A program made the position numbers and the translations under genes. From positions 1,240,001 to 1,304,000 of the forward strand of contig CBDFLL010000006.1 of the NCBI GenBank assembly GCA_965249205.1: a DNA stretch of 64,000 bases. Direction: 5' to 3'. Below are positions 56,036 to 64,000 of the stretch, piece after piece (within the stretch, counting starts at the first letter, position 1; every line of letters starts with the position of its first letter). The notes under the pieces are model-generated. The model was not told the origin of the DNA. It saw nothing but the letters and a program-made list of their open reading frames with translations, and made no database searches. The stretch is from JAQBVV01 sp965249205. Lineage in GTDB: Bacteria > Acidobacteriota > Vicinamibacteria > Vicinamibacterales > UBA2999.

Positions 56036-57235
56036 GGTCATCGCAACAGTTCGGCCAGTTTTTCGGCTGGTTTCATCCAGCCGAGGGTTTGTCGAGGCCG
56101 GTCGTTGAGCGTGTGCGCTACTCGATCAAGATGCCGTTGAGTATGCGCTGATAAGTCACTGCCTCGTGGAAAATACTGGCGGAGCAACCCGTTGGTATTT
56201 TCGTTGCTGCCGCGTTGCCAGGGACTGGACGGATCGCAGAAGTAGACCTGCACGCCGGTGGCAATGCTGAACTGCAGGTGCCCGGCCAACTCCTTGCCAC
56301 GATCCCACGTCAAGGACCGCACAAGATGCCGCGGTAGCGTACGAATCTTCTTGGCGAGGAGTCCACACACATGCTGACTGGTCTTGTCGCGGCCGATGGC
56401 CAGGAGCATCACATAGCGGGTCTGGCGCTCCACCAGCGTCGCAATCGCGGATTGTCCTCGTGCCCCCAGCATGAGGTCGCCTTCCCAATGACCGGGGACG
56501 GCGCGATCGGCAATCTCGGCCGGTCGGTCGGCGATGAGGACCATGTCTCTGATGTAGCCCCCGGGATCTTTGCGACCATGCGGGCGGCGGCGGGTGCGCC
56601 CCGAACGTAGACACGCGGTGAGTTCTTTGCGCAGTGCCCCCCTGGACTGCACAAAGAGCGACCGATAGATGGTCTCGTGGGACACGTGCATCTCGGGATT
56701 GCGTGGGTGCTCCACCCGCAGTCTCGCACTGATCTGTTGAGGAGACCACCACGTGTGTAACATCGATTCCACCTGGGCGCGGAGCCCTGGACAACGTCGA
56801 AACTTCGTGACTTTCGGCCGCCGCCCTTTCCGGTATGCGGCCTCGTCGGCGCGACAGGCCCGATATCGGCCTCGTCCGCCGTTGCGATTGACCTCGCGAG
56901 ACACGCTGGAGGCGGCTCGTCCAAGACTGCGCGCAATCGCCCGATACGACGCACCACCCCGTAGCCCCCGCGACACCTCTTCCCGCTCAGCCAACGCCAG
57001 TTGCCGCGCAGACCGACTGGCCGGCCGTGCCAGCATCCCGCCAACGGCATTCAACACGCGTTGAACCGTTTTTGTCGAACAGCGGACGACGGCCGCGGCC
57101 GTCTCGAAACTATGTCCTTCGTTGATGAGCCGGCGCACAGCCAGCCGTTCTTCTCGAGTCAGCCGGACACCCCGGATACGTTTCACTGCCACCGCAACAC
57201 CTCCGTGTTCAAGTGTCCCTGGTGTTGCGTTCACC
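56036..57235 (-). mobile_element. IS30-family insertion sequence (ends approximate)
   Basis: Defined by its transposase and by partly matching ends: GGTCATCGCAACA near 56036 and, on the other strand, GGTGAACGCAACA ending at 57235, resembling IS30 terminal repeats. The true ends may lie up to about 12 bp further out. No target duplication could be settled. It lies between the MITE-like copy B and tRNA-Gln. Confidence 0.75.
56038..57192 (-). CDS. IS30-family transposase
   Basis: 384 residues. N-terminal helix-turn-helix regions (RLTREERLAVRRLINEGHSF, SYRAIARSLGRAASSVSREV) and the DDE catalytic core with the block AVPGHWEGDLMLGARGQSAI, SLTWDRGKELAGHLQFS and SPWQRGSNENTNGLLRQYFP, the IS30 signature. 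Intact. GTG 57192 with GGAGG seven bases upstream is chosen over the much longer open frame to 57561, which runs antisense through the tRNA gene. Confidence 0.9.
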   Translation of the reverse strand: MAVKRIRGVRLTREERLAVRRLINEGHSFETAAAVVRCSTKTVQRVLNAVGGMLARPASRSARQLALAEREEVSRGLRGGASYRAIARSLGRAASSVSREVNRNGGRGRYRACRADEAAYRKGRRPKVTKFRRCPGLRAQVESMLHTWWSPQQISARLRVEHPRNPEMHVSHETIYRSLFVQSRGALRKELTACLRSGRTRRRPHGRKDPGGYIRDMVLIADRPAEIADRAVPGHWEGDLMLGARGQSAIATLVERQTRYVMLLAIGRDKTSQHVCGLLAKKIRTLPRHLVRSLTWDRGKELAGHLQFSIATGVQVYFCDPSSPWQRGSNENTNGLLRQYFPRGSDLSAHTQRHLDRVAHTLNDRPRQTLGWMKPAEKLAELLR

Positions 57236-57474
57236 GTGAGAGAGCAAGCTCGATAAAGTAGACACTTCCACCTAACAGAGGAGGTGCCCATGCCGCGCCG
57301 GACGTCCTCGCCGTGGCGCCCGCCGGCGTCCCGATCGGGTTCGCGAGGGTTGCCTTGCCCGCAACCCGCAGTCTCGACTACACTTGGCGTTTGCACGACC
57401 CAAGCGGACGGGCTCCGTGTGGCACTTCGACGGCATCGGAGTCTCCGTCGTGCCTGCTGAGCAGTGTGCCATGG

Positions 57475-57549
57475 TGGGGCGTGGCCAAGTGGTAAGGCGC
57501 GGGTCTTTGGATCCCGTATTCGAAGGTTCGAATCCTTCCGCCCCAACCA
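57475..57549 (+). tRNA. tRNA-Gln (UUG)
   Basis: 75 nt with encoded CCA. The acceptor stem TGGGGCG pairs with CGCCCCA; anticodon loop CTTTGGA gives anticodon TTG at 57507-57509; T-arm GGTTCGAATCC present. The last anticodon-stem pair is T-T, otherwise the cloverleaf is normal. It lies just upstream of prs, with 33 bp between. Confidence 0.95.
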
Positions 57550-57582
57550 ATCTTCAGGCAACTAGGCGACGTTAGTACCGAG

Positions 57583-58563
57583 ATGAAACGACCTCTCAGC
57601 GGCGACGGATTGACTTCGACCGGGTTTGGTGGGCTGAAGCTGTTTTCGGGCAGCGCCCATCCGTCGTTGACCAAGGAGATCGCCGACGTGCTGGGAATTC
57701 CCGTCGGCCAGTCGAAGCTGCGACGATTCCCCGACAGCGAAGTTTCATTCCAGATCGACGAGAACATCCGGGGCGCCGACGTGTTCATCGTCCAGCCGAC
57801 GTGCAATCCGGTCGATCAGCACCTGATGGAGCTGCTGGTGATGATCGACGCGTTCCGGCGCTCCTCCGCAGCGCGAATCACCGCGGTGGTGCCGTACTAC
57901 GGGTACGCTCGGCAAGACCGCAAGGACAAGCCCCGCGTGCCGATTTCGGCGAAGCTGGTGGCGAATCTGCTCAGCGCGGCCGGTACGAATCGGGTGTTGA
58001 CCATGGATCTCCACAAGGCGCAGATTCAAGGGTTTTTCGATATTCCGGTCGACCATTTGTTCGCGGCGCCTGTCATCATCGAGACGTTGGTGCAGCTCGA
58101 CAGCCCGAAGTTGACGATCGTGTCGCCGGATGCCGGCGGCGCGGAGCGCGCTCGGGCCTATGCCAAGCGGCTCGGCGCGGAGCTGGCCGTGGTCGATAAG
58201 CGGAGGACCGAGGACGGCACGGCGGAAGTCATGAACGTGATCGGTGATGTCGAAGGGCGAACCTGCATTTTGCAAGATGACCTGATCGATACGGCGGGTA
58301 CGATTCAGAAGGCGGCGACCGCGTTGAAGAATGCCGGGGCACTGCGGGTCTCGGCGTGTGCCGTGCATGGCGTGCTGTCGGGGCCAGCGATTAAGCGTAT
58401 CGAACAGGCGCCGCTTGATCACTTGTATGTGACCAATACGATTCCGCCGCACGGTGAAGCGCAGAAGTGCAAGAAGATTGTTGTGCTCTCAGTGGCTCGG
58501 TTGCTGGGGCAGGCGATTCGGAACATTCACGAGGAGACCTCGGTCTCTTCATTGTTCGTCTGA
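57583..58563 (+). CDS. prs: Ribose-phosphate pyrophosphokinase
   Basis: 326 residues; makes PRPP from ribose 5-phosphate and ATP for nucleotide, His and Trp synthesis. Seen: LKLFSGSAHPSLTKEIADVL, FPDSEVSFQIDENIRGADVF, VVPYYGYARQDRKDKPRVPI, TMDLHKAQIQGFF, and the PRPP loop CILQDDLIDTAGTIQKAATA. About 12 extra residues precede the family start. Followed by rplY as in many bacteria. Confidence 0.97.
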   Translation: MKRPLSGDGLTSTGFGGLKLFSGSAHPSLTKEIADVLGIPVGQSKLRRFPDSEVSFQIDENIRGADVFIVQPTCNPVDQHLMELLVMIDAFRRSSAARITAVVPYYGYARQDRKDKPRVPISAKLVANLLSAAGTNRVLTMDLHKAQIQGFFDIPVDHLFAAPVIIETLVQLDSPKLTIVSPDAGGAERARAYAKRLGAELAVVDKRRTEDGTAEVMNVIGDVEGRTCILQDDLIDTAGTIQKAATALKNAGALRVSACAVHGVLSGPAIKRIEQAPLDHLYVTNTIPPHGEAQKCKKIVVLSVARLLGQAIRNIHEETSVSSLFV

Positions 58564-58603
58564 GCGGACCGGGGACGGATGTCTCCGCCAACGAGGAATG
58601 GTA

Positions 58604-59299
58604 ATGGACGCAACTCTCGATGTCGTGAAGCGAACCGGCAGGGGCAAGAACGAAGCGAGGCGCCTCCGGGTCGGAGGCCAGATTCCGGCTGTGGTGTACG
58701 GCGCTCGGAAGAAGGGCAAGGCCCCGGAGGGGGTGGCCGTCGTCACTGACCCGAAAGAAGTGCTTCGCATCCTCCACTCTGAGTCTGGAGCCAACACGCT
58801 CATCAGGTTGAAGCTGGATGGCCGCGAGTCCCGCGTGATGGTCAAGGACTATCAACTTGACCCGGTGACGCGTCAGCTGCTGCACGCCGACTTCTATCAG
58901 CTCGCGATGGACCGTGCCATTACTGTGACGGTGCCCATTGTCCTCAGAGGCGAGGCTCAGGGTGTCAAGCTCGACGGGGGCATGATCGACTTCCTGACTC
59001 GGGAGATCCAGGTTGAGTGCCTGCCAACCGATATTCCGGAGCGTATCGACGTTGATGTGTCTGAGCTGAGGCTGAACCAGTCCATCCGGCTGCGCGAGCT
59101 GCCGGAGAACGCGAGCTGGAAAATTCTGAACGAGCCGGAGACAATGCTGGTTCACGTGGTGCTGCCAAAGGCTGAGGCCGCAGCCGAGAGTGACGAGGAG
59201 GAGGAGGCGGACACCGCCGCACCAGCAGAGCCGGAGCCGGATGTGGCGAAGAAGGGCAAGGCGGAGAAGGATAGCGCCGACCCGGCTCCGAAGAAGTAG
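58604..59299 (+). CDS. rplY: 50S ribosomal protein L25 (CTC/TL5 type)
   Basis: 231 residues, long form with the 5S rRNA-binding N-terminal domain (RTGRGKNEARRLRVGGQIPA, VVYGARKKGK) and the C-terminal TL5 domain (VKDYQLDPVTRQLLHADFYQ, FLTREIQVECLPTDIPERID), then an acidic/Lys tail. ATG 58604 preceded by GAGGAATGG. Between prs and pth, the usual order. Confidence 0.95.
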   Translation: MDATLDVVKRTGRGKNEARRLRVGGQIPAVVYGARKKGKAPEGVAVVTDPKEVLRILHSESGANTLIRLKLDGRESRVMVKDYQLDPVTRQLLHADFYQLAMDRAITVTVPIVLRGEAQGVKLDGGMIDFLTREIQVECLPTDIPERIDVDVSELRLNQSIRLRELPENASWKILNEPETMLVHVVLPKAEAAAESDEEEEADTAAPAEPEPDVAKKGKAEKDSADPAPKK

Positions 59300-59328
59300 G
59301 GGCCGACCCGTACGCCCGTCCGAACGAC

Positions 59329-59919
59329 GTGAAGCTGATTGTTGGTTTGGGCAATCCCGGACGAGAATATCGGGAGACGCGGCATAATGTCGGCTTTCTG
59401 GTTGTCGACGAACTGGCGAGGCGGCATCGGCTGGAGCTGACGAGGGGGCCCTCGCAGGTCCCCGAGACGCTGGTGGCGAAAAGGTACGGGGCCGCGCCCT
59501 TGCTGGTTGCCAAGCCGCTGACGTTTATGAACCGCAGCGGCGACGCCGTGGCGGCCTTGATGCGGTACTACGCGGTCGGCGCGGCCGATCTGCTGGTGGT
59601 GGTCGATGAGGCTGCGCTGCCGTTTGGACGACTACGCGCACGGATGCGCGGATCGGCGGGGGGCCACAATGGTCTCAAGTCGATGATTGAGCGGCTTGGG
59701 ACCGCTGAGTTTGCCCGGCTTCGGTTGGGGGTGGGGCGCGGTGATCTGCGGCGCGATCTCGCGGATCACGTGCTCGCGACATTCGAGCCTGGCGAACGTG
59801 CCGAACTCGACGCGTTTATCACCCGGGCGGCTGACGCCGCTGAGGTGTTCGCCGCAGAGGGCATGGAAACGGTGATGAACGTGTACAACCCGGACGCTGC
59901 GGGTCCGGACGTCGATTAA
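59329..59919 (+). CDS. pth: Peptidyl-tRNA hydrolase
   Basis: 196 residues; frees peptides from stalled peptidyl-tRNA. KLIVGLGNPGREYRETRHNV contains the catalytic His; KPLTFMNRSGDAVAALMRYY, VVVDEAALPFGRLRARMRGS (with catalytic Asp) and GGHNGLKSMIERLGTAEFAR are all present. Start GTG at 59329. Confidence 0.96.
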   Translation: MKLIVGLGNPGREYRETRHNVGFLVVDELARRHRLELTRGPSQVPETLVAKRYGAAPLLVAKPLTFMNRSGDAVAALMRYYAVGAADLLVVVDEAALPFGRLRARMRGSAGGHNGLKSMIERLGTAEFARLRLGVGRGDLRRDLADHVLATFEPGERAELDAFITRAADAAEVFAAEGMETVMNVYNPDAAGPDVD

Positions 59920-59987
59920 CTCCTTGCTGCCAGGGAGCGCGCGGCGCTCGCCGGAGATGCTGGCAGCCATAGTCCAGAAGGAGACTT

Positions 59988-60440
59988 ATGAGTAGGAAGT
60001 ACGAACTTGTCTACCTCGTGTCGCCCGATGCGAGCGACGAACAGGTGGCGGACCTGCACACGCAGGTCGACGATATCGTCCAACGGTTGGGCGGCCAGCT
60101 TGAAAAAACTGACAATTGGGGTCGTCGCAGACTCGCCTATGAAATCGGCCGGCACAAAGAGGCAACCTACGTGCTGGAGACCATCATGGGTACGGGCGAG
60201 CTACTGAAGGAAATCGATCGACGATTAAAGGTATCTGAGCTCGTGATCCGACATCTCATCGTGCGAGTGGATGAGGATCAAGAGGTGATCGAGCGCACGC
60301 AGGCCAAGCGCGGCGACGCGTCACGCCGGCGTCGGACGGCTCGCGGTCTGTCGCCAGAGCGGCAACCGGGAGAAGGTCAACGCGGTGATCAGGACGACGA
60401 TCGAGATGATCGTTTTGACATGACGGAGGATCGTCGATGA
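59988..60440 (+). CDS. rpsF: 30S ribosomal protein S6
   Basis: 150 residues. The S6 fold core (KYELVYLVSPDASDEQVADL, WGRRRLAYEIGRHKEATYVL, LKVSELVIRHLIVRVDED) spans about 1-100; a charged Arg/Asp/Gln tail of about 45 residues is extra. AGAAGGAG ribosome site precedes ATG 59988. Overlaps rpsR by 4 bp; the S6-S18 pair binds together in the 30S platform. Confidence 0.96.
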   Translation: MSRKYELVYLVSPDASDEQVADLHTQVDDIVQRLGGQLEKTDNWGRRRLAYEIGRHKEATYVLETIMGTGELLKEIDRRLKVSELVIRHLIVRVDEDQEVIERTQAKRGDASRRRRTARGLSPERQPGEGQRGDQDDDRDDRFDMTEDRR

Positions 60441-60745
60441 ACGGGAGAAAGACGTTCGGAGGAGGCGGCTCGAGCGGGGGTCGCGGCCGCGCGGGCCAGA
60501 CGCAGGGGAGAGATGGCCAGCAGCGCCGACCGATGTTCCGACGGCGGAAGGTGTGCAAGTTCTGCGCTGACAAAATCGATGACATCAACTATAAGGACGC
60601 CAGGCTGCTGATGCCGTTCGTGCCCGAGCGCGCGAAGATTCTTCCCCGACGCATCTCCGGTACGTGCGCACGTCACCAGCGCAAGCTGCGCGTGGCCATC
60701 ATGCGTGCGCGCGTGCTCGCGCTCATCCCGTACACGGCGGAATAG
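60437..60745 (+). CDS. rpsR: 30S ribosomal protein S18
   Basis: 102 residues: a Gly/Arg-rich N-terminal extension, then RRRKVCKFCADKIDDINYKD (CxxC zinc-type pair) and RAKILPRRISGTCARHQRKL. Overlaps the stop of rpsF. Confidence 0.96.
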   Translation: MNGRKTFGGGGSSGGRGRAGQTQGRDGQQRRPMFRRRKVCKFCADKIDDINYKDARLLMPFVPERAKILPRRISGTCARHQRKLRVAIMRARVLALIPYTAE

Positions 60746-60747
60746 GT

Positions 60748-61275
60748 ATGGAAATCATTCTGCGACAGCACGTTGAGCACCTGGGCGAGCGAGGCGAGAT
60801 CGTGAACGTCGCCCCCGGCTACGCTCGCAACTATCTGCTGCCCCGCAAACTGGCACTGCCGGCCACCGTCGGCAACAAGAAGCACGTCGAGCGGGAGCGT
60901 CGCATCGTAGAGGCGCGTGAGGCGGAGGCCAAGGGGCAGGCCGAGGCCATGGCAGCGCGCATGGCTGCCGTCGACCTGACGATCGCCCGTCGCGTAGGTG
61001 ACACCAATCAGCTGTACGGATCGGTCACAGCGACCGACATTGTCCAGTTGTTGAAAGAGAACGGCTTCGAGGTGGATCGACGGAAACTGATCCTGCCCGA
61101 GCCGATTAAGGCGATTGGTGATCACGATGTACCGCTCAAGCTGCATCGAGCGGTCACGGTCCCGCTCGTGGTGCATGTCGTCAGAGAGGGTGGCGCGAGA
61201 CTTGAAGCGCCACCGGCTGACGAGACGCCGTCGGCAGAGAAGCCGTCACCCGCCGACGAACCAGCGTCGGAGTAG
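60748..61275 (+). CDS. rplI: 50S ribosomal protein L9
   Basis: 175 residues. Two domains joined by a long helix: MEIILRQHVEHLGERGEIVN and VAPGYARNYLLPRKLALPAT, then VGDTNQLYGSVTATDIVQLL and the C-terminal domain ending VVHVVREGG, plus an acidic Ala/Pro tail. ATG 60748 two bases after rpsR. End of the ribosomal operon. Confidence 0.96.
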   Translation: MEIILRQHVEHLGERGEIVNVAPGYARNYLLPRKLALPATVGNKKHVERERRIVEAREAEAKGQAEAMAARMAAVDLTIARRVGDTNQLYGSVTATDIVQLLKENGFEVDRRKLILPEPIKAIGDHDVPLKLHRAVTVPLVVHVVREGGARLEAPPADETPSAEKPSPADEPASE

Positions 61276-61286
61276 CGAGACCGAGG

Positions 61287-61302
61287 CCGCCAGAATCGGC
61301 GG
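61287..61302 (+). terminator. Weak terminator after rplI
   Basis: CCGCC/GGCGG stem with a 6-base loop, followed by GGTTCTTCTGTT. Short stem and broken T-run, so only a possible terminator. Confidence 0.35.
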
Positions 61303-61431
61303 GTTCTTCTGTTGGGGAGTCCATGTGGCGCACGTGACGGGGTGTTGTTGATCAGGAAGGCCGGTTGCGCATCCGGCGACATCGGAGCGTGAGCCGGTTC
61401 TCTTCCTACTCGCGATGAGACGGATCGCAGA

Positions 61432-61833
61432 CTATCGTGTCGATCCTCGGTTGGTCGCGTCGTTGGCAAAGACCGTCTTGCCGTTTCCCAGCCTGACTGA
61501 GACGACCCTGGCGTAGTGCGTGCCGTCCCTGGCGCGCCACCCGTTAACCGTCACGGTGTCTCCCAGCGTGAGCGACGTTCGCATCCAACCTCGTTGCAGC
61601 AGTACGCTCGGTGCTCCCAGTTCGAACCGCCACGTTGTGACAGCGCCGCTGGGCGCGGCCTCGTCGATAGAAAACAGCACGTGCGGATTCGCCCACTCGA
61701 CCCTGGTGACGACGCCCGTCAGGACGACCGGCGCGTTCGCATCGAACGCGCCGGTGAACGAGTGGTGGGCAGACACGCCGGCTGGTGTCGCCATCACGCT
61801 GGCCGCCGCGGCGATCAGCAGGTATCGGGTCAT
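61432..61833 (-). CDS. Secreted DUF6152-type protein
   Basis: 133 residues. Signal peptide MTRYLLIAAAASVMATPAGV ending near SAHH, then HHSFTGAFDANAPVVLTGVV, TRVEWANPHVLFSIDE, WRFELGAPSVLLQRGW and TVTVNGWRARDGTHYARVVS: the HHSF...EWxNPH pattern of a family of small periplasmic proteins of unknown function. Start ATG 61833; longer frames upstream are not supported. On the opposite strand between rplI and dnaB, an insertion into the housekeeping run. Confidence 0.75.
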   Translation of the reverse strand: MTRYLLIAAAASVMATPAGVSAHHSFTGAFDANAPVVLTGVVTRVEWANPHVLFSIDEAAPSGAVTTWRFELGAPSVLLQRGWMRTSLTLGDTVTVNGWRARDGTHYARVVSVRLGNGKTVFANDATNRGSTR

Positions 61834-62166
61834 GATGACGAAGCCCCCGTTCCGGCGAGTCTGGGCGTCGCTCGTCTGGTTGCTGCGCATGCGCGTCTCG
61901 TGGATCCATTCTCGCATCAGACATGTCATGAGCCTCTGCGAATATTCAGGCAGGACAGCGCGCGCGGTTCGGACGCAGGTCGTCTGAGCGGCATGAGCAC
62001 TCGACGGCGCCGCTCGAACCGGTTCGATATCAGGACGGAATATCCGACCCTGGTGTGCACGTGGTGCGTCGAGCAGCCACCGGCGGTCGGCGCTGTTAGA
62101 GTGAGGCCACACGCGGGAGTGTTTCTGTTACACTCCTGATCTTCCATTCGCCAGTTTCATCTGTTC

Positions 62167-63519
62167 ATGGCCGACACCGCTGTTGCTGCCGCGGAACGCA
62201 CGCTTCCGCACAATCTTGAGGCCGAGCGATCTGTGCTCGGTGCAATCCTCGTGCACAACGACGCGTTCAACGAGGCTGCGCAAGTCATCGACGCGCAGGA
62301 TTTCTATCGCGACGCGCATCGTCGGATCTTCGACAGGATGGTCGCGCTGAACGAGCGTCATCAGGCGATCGACTTTGTCACGCTCAAGGAGGAATTGTCA
62401 CGAGGCGGCGACCTCGACGAGGTCGGCGGGCCGGCGTACGTCGCATCGTTGGCCGACGGTGTACCGAGGGCGACCAACGTCGAGTACTACGCGCGGATCG
62501 TCAAGGAAAAGTCGACGCTGCGGAATCTGATTTACGCGGCAAACAGGATTCTGACGAACGCGTACGAAGCGGATCAGGAATCCGACCTGATCCTGGACGA
62601 AGCAGAGAGCGCCATTTTCTCGGTGGCCGACGACCGGCTCAAGGCCGGTTTCGTGCCGATGCGCGACCTGGTGAAGGAGAGCTTCCCGAAGATCGAGTTG
62701 CTGTTCGAGCAAAAGCGGCTGATCACCGGGGTGCCTACCGGGTTTGTCGACCTCGACTCGATGACCCGAGGGTTTCAGCCAGGCGACCTGATTATCGTCG
62801 CGGCCCGGCCGTCGATGGGCAAGACGAGTCTGGCACTGAACATCGCGCAGTACGTGGCGCTGCAGCCGGAGCACACGGTAGGCGTGTTCAGCCTGGAAAT
62901 GTCGAAGGAGTCGCTGTTCCTGCGCCTGCTGACGTCAGAGGCGCAGATCGATGGCCATCGCCTCATGAGCGGAGCGATCGGGCAGAAGGACTATTCGCGA
63001 ATCTCGCATGCGCTTGAGACGTTGAGTGCCATGCGGTTGCACATCGACGATACGGCCAGTCTTGGTGTGCTCGAAATGCGAGCCAAGGCTCGGCGCCTGC
63101 AAGCCGAGCAGAAACGGCTGAGCCTGCTGGTCATCGACTACATCCAGTTGATGAGCGGGCGCGGACGATTCGAAAACAGGACGCTCGAGTTGGCCTCAAT
63201 CTCGCGGTCGATGAAGGGGCTTGCCAAAGAACTCAACGTGCCGGTTGTCATATTGTCGCAGCTGAGCCGTGCCCCCGAGGCACGTGCCGACCACCGGCCG
63301 CAGCTCTCGGACCTCCGCGAGTCTGGCGCGCTCGAGCAGGATGCGGATGTCGTGCTGTTGTTGTACCGAGAGGATGCCTACAATCGGGACCCGAATCATC
63401 CCGATGCCGGCACTGCGGAAGTGATCGTCGGCAAGCAGCGCAATGGTCCGACCGGCGTCGTACGGCTCGCCTTTCTTCGCGAGCAGACGCGATTCGCCAA
63501 CCTCGCTCAAGGCGCGTGA
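62167..63519 (+). CDS. dnaB: Replicative DNA helicase
   Basis: 450 residues; the hexameric fork helicase. N-terminal domain LPHNLEAERSVLGAILVHND; RecA-like motor with VPTGFVDLDSMTRGFQPGDL, Walker A AARPSMGKTSLALNIAQYVA, H1a FSLEMSKESLFLRLLTSEA, Walker B LLVIDYIQLM and QLSRAPEARADHRPQLSDLR ESGALEQDAD-type C-terminal block. No intein. ATG 62167; overlaps alr by 4 bp. Confidence 0.97.
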   Translation: MADTAVAAAERTLPHNLEAERSVLGAILVHNDAFNEAAQVIDAQDFYRDAHRRIFDRMVALNERHQAIDFVTLKEELSRGGDLDEVGGPAYVASLADGVPRATNVEYYARIVKEKSTLRNLIYAANRILTNAYEADQESDLILDEAESAIFSVADDRLKAGFVPMRDLVKESFPKIELLFEQKRLITGVPTGFVDLDSMTRGFQPGDLIIVAARPSMGKTSLALNIAQYVALQPEHTVGVFSLEMSKESLFLRLLTSEAQIDGHRLMSGAIGQKDYSRISHALETLSAMRLHIDDTASLGVLEMRAKARRLQAEQKRLSLLVIDYIQLMSGRGRFENRTLELASISRSMKGLAKELNVPVVILSQLSRAPEARADHRPQLSDLRESGALEQDADVVLLLYREDAYNRDPNHPDAGTAEVIVGKQRNGPTGVVRLAFLREQTRFANLAQGA

Positions 63520-64000
63520 TCCGCAGCACGGTCGCGCGTGTGGATCTGGCCGCGCTCCAGTCGAACTTTCGTGCCATCCGCACGCTCGTCGCCGAGCCAA
63601 CGTCGTTACCGCAGGACGTGGGGTCCGTCCCGGCGCCATCGCGCGTGGTGTCGCCCCCCTCCGATGTCACCGCCCAGCCCTCCATCATCGCGGTCGTGAA
63701 GGCGAACGCCTATGGTCACGGGGATGGGCGCGTCGCAGTGGCGCTGGAGCAGGCGGGCGCCACGATGCTCGCGTGTGCCGATATCGAGGAAGGTATCGTG
63801 CTGCGCCGCGCCGGCGTGACGGTGCCGATTCTGGTGTTCGGTGCCCTGAGTGTCAGCGATCTCGGCGGTCTCTTTGAGTTTTCTCTGACGCCCACGATCT
63901 CCACGCCCTCAGCGGCGCGCGCCGTGCAGGGCGCGGCCGCGTCGCGCAAGACGACCGTGGGCTACCACCTCAAAGTCGACACCGGCATGAACAGGCTCGG
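63516..64000 (+). CDS. alr: Alanine racemase (N-terminal part)
   Basis: About 161 residues before the window ends. Starts GTG 63516 (overlap GTGA with dnaB): VIRSTVARVDLAALQSNFRA. PLP-binding Lys is in IIAVVKANAYGHGDGRVAVA; LKVDTGMNRLG is the conserved block at the edge. A 25-residue Pro/Ser-rich insert lies before IIAVVKANAY. The enzyme makes D-Ala for peptidoglycan. Confidence 0.93.
   Translation, partial: MIRSTVARVDLAALQSNFRAIRTLVAEPTSLPQDVGSVPAPSRVVSPPSDVTAQPSIIAVVKANAYGHGDGRVAVALEQAGATMLACADIEEGIVLRRAGVTVPILVFGALSVSDLGGLFEFSLTPTISTPSAARAVQGAAASRKTTVGYHLKVDTGMNRL

Noticed and set aside
57193..57561. Long N-terminal extension of the IS30 transposase frame
   Set aside because: It runs antisense through tRNA-Gln and past the IS end; GTG 57192 has a good ribosome site and gives the family length.

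Overview
The window is a chromosomal segment of a high-GC Gram-negative bacterium. The gene mix suggests an Acidobacteriota member, perhaps Vicinamibacteria-like: a CadC-type winged-helix/TPR regulator, a SagB-type double-domain nitroreductase, YajQ, a HupE-like membrane protein, carboxypeptidase-regulatory-like secreted proteins, O-antigen ligase and heptose kinase (so an outer membrane), and many GTG/TTG starts with 4-base ATGA/GTGA overlaps. This placement is inference, because no rRNA lies in the window.

Layout. 1-1263: end of folD, an inverted-repeat element, and coaE. 1448-19665: a cell-surface glycan cluster (GH-GT2 hybrid, two APH-like kinases, CgeB-like glycosyltransferases, two FemAB/GNAT-like acyltransferases, ABC exporter, rfbC, sulfotransferase-like protein) that is being broken up. 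It carries one IS1595 element, two almost identical IS5-type elements at CTAG sites, three single-base frameshifts and two truncated genes. 20059-33685: an accessory/regulatory stretch (outer-membrane-type protein, CadC-like regulator, secreted protein, kinase remnant, MITE-like element, HupE pair, frameshifted MFS pump, two-component system with a divergent LTXXQ protein, yajQ, SagB-like enzyme). 33850-34977: a glycosyltransferase. 35178-46667: a complex I operon in the order nuoABCDEF-H-JKLMN, with no nuoG or nuoI. 46726-52088: cspA, purH, heptose kinase, O-antigen ligase and a Trm112-like gene. 52174-64000: a housekeeping block (TPR protein, LolB-like lipoprotein, ispE, tRNA-Gln, prs, rplY, pth, rpsF, rpsR, rplI, dnaB, start of alr), interrupted between ispE and the tRNA by a MITE-like element and an IS30.

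How it fits together. The housekeeping parts are intact and tightly spaced. The surface-glycan island is degraded: near-identical IS5 copies flank 10351-18054, and the flanks of the right-hand copy come from unrelated genes, which points to an IS-mediated deletion. Five short intergenic elements with terminal inverted repeats are visible at 375-604, 24661-24911, 49419-49623, 53595-53762 and 55561-55812. Two of them are bounded by CTAG, the same tetranucleotide that bounds both IS5 copies, which suggests non-autonomous elements moved by IS5-type transposases. The missing nuoG and nuoI are the main metabolic oddity.
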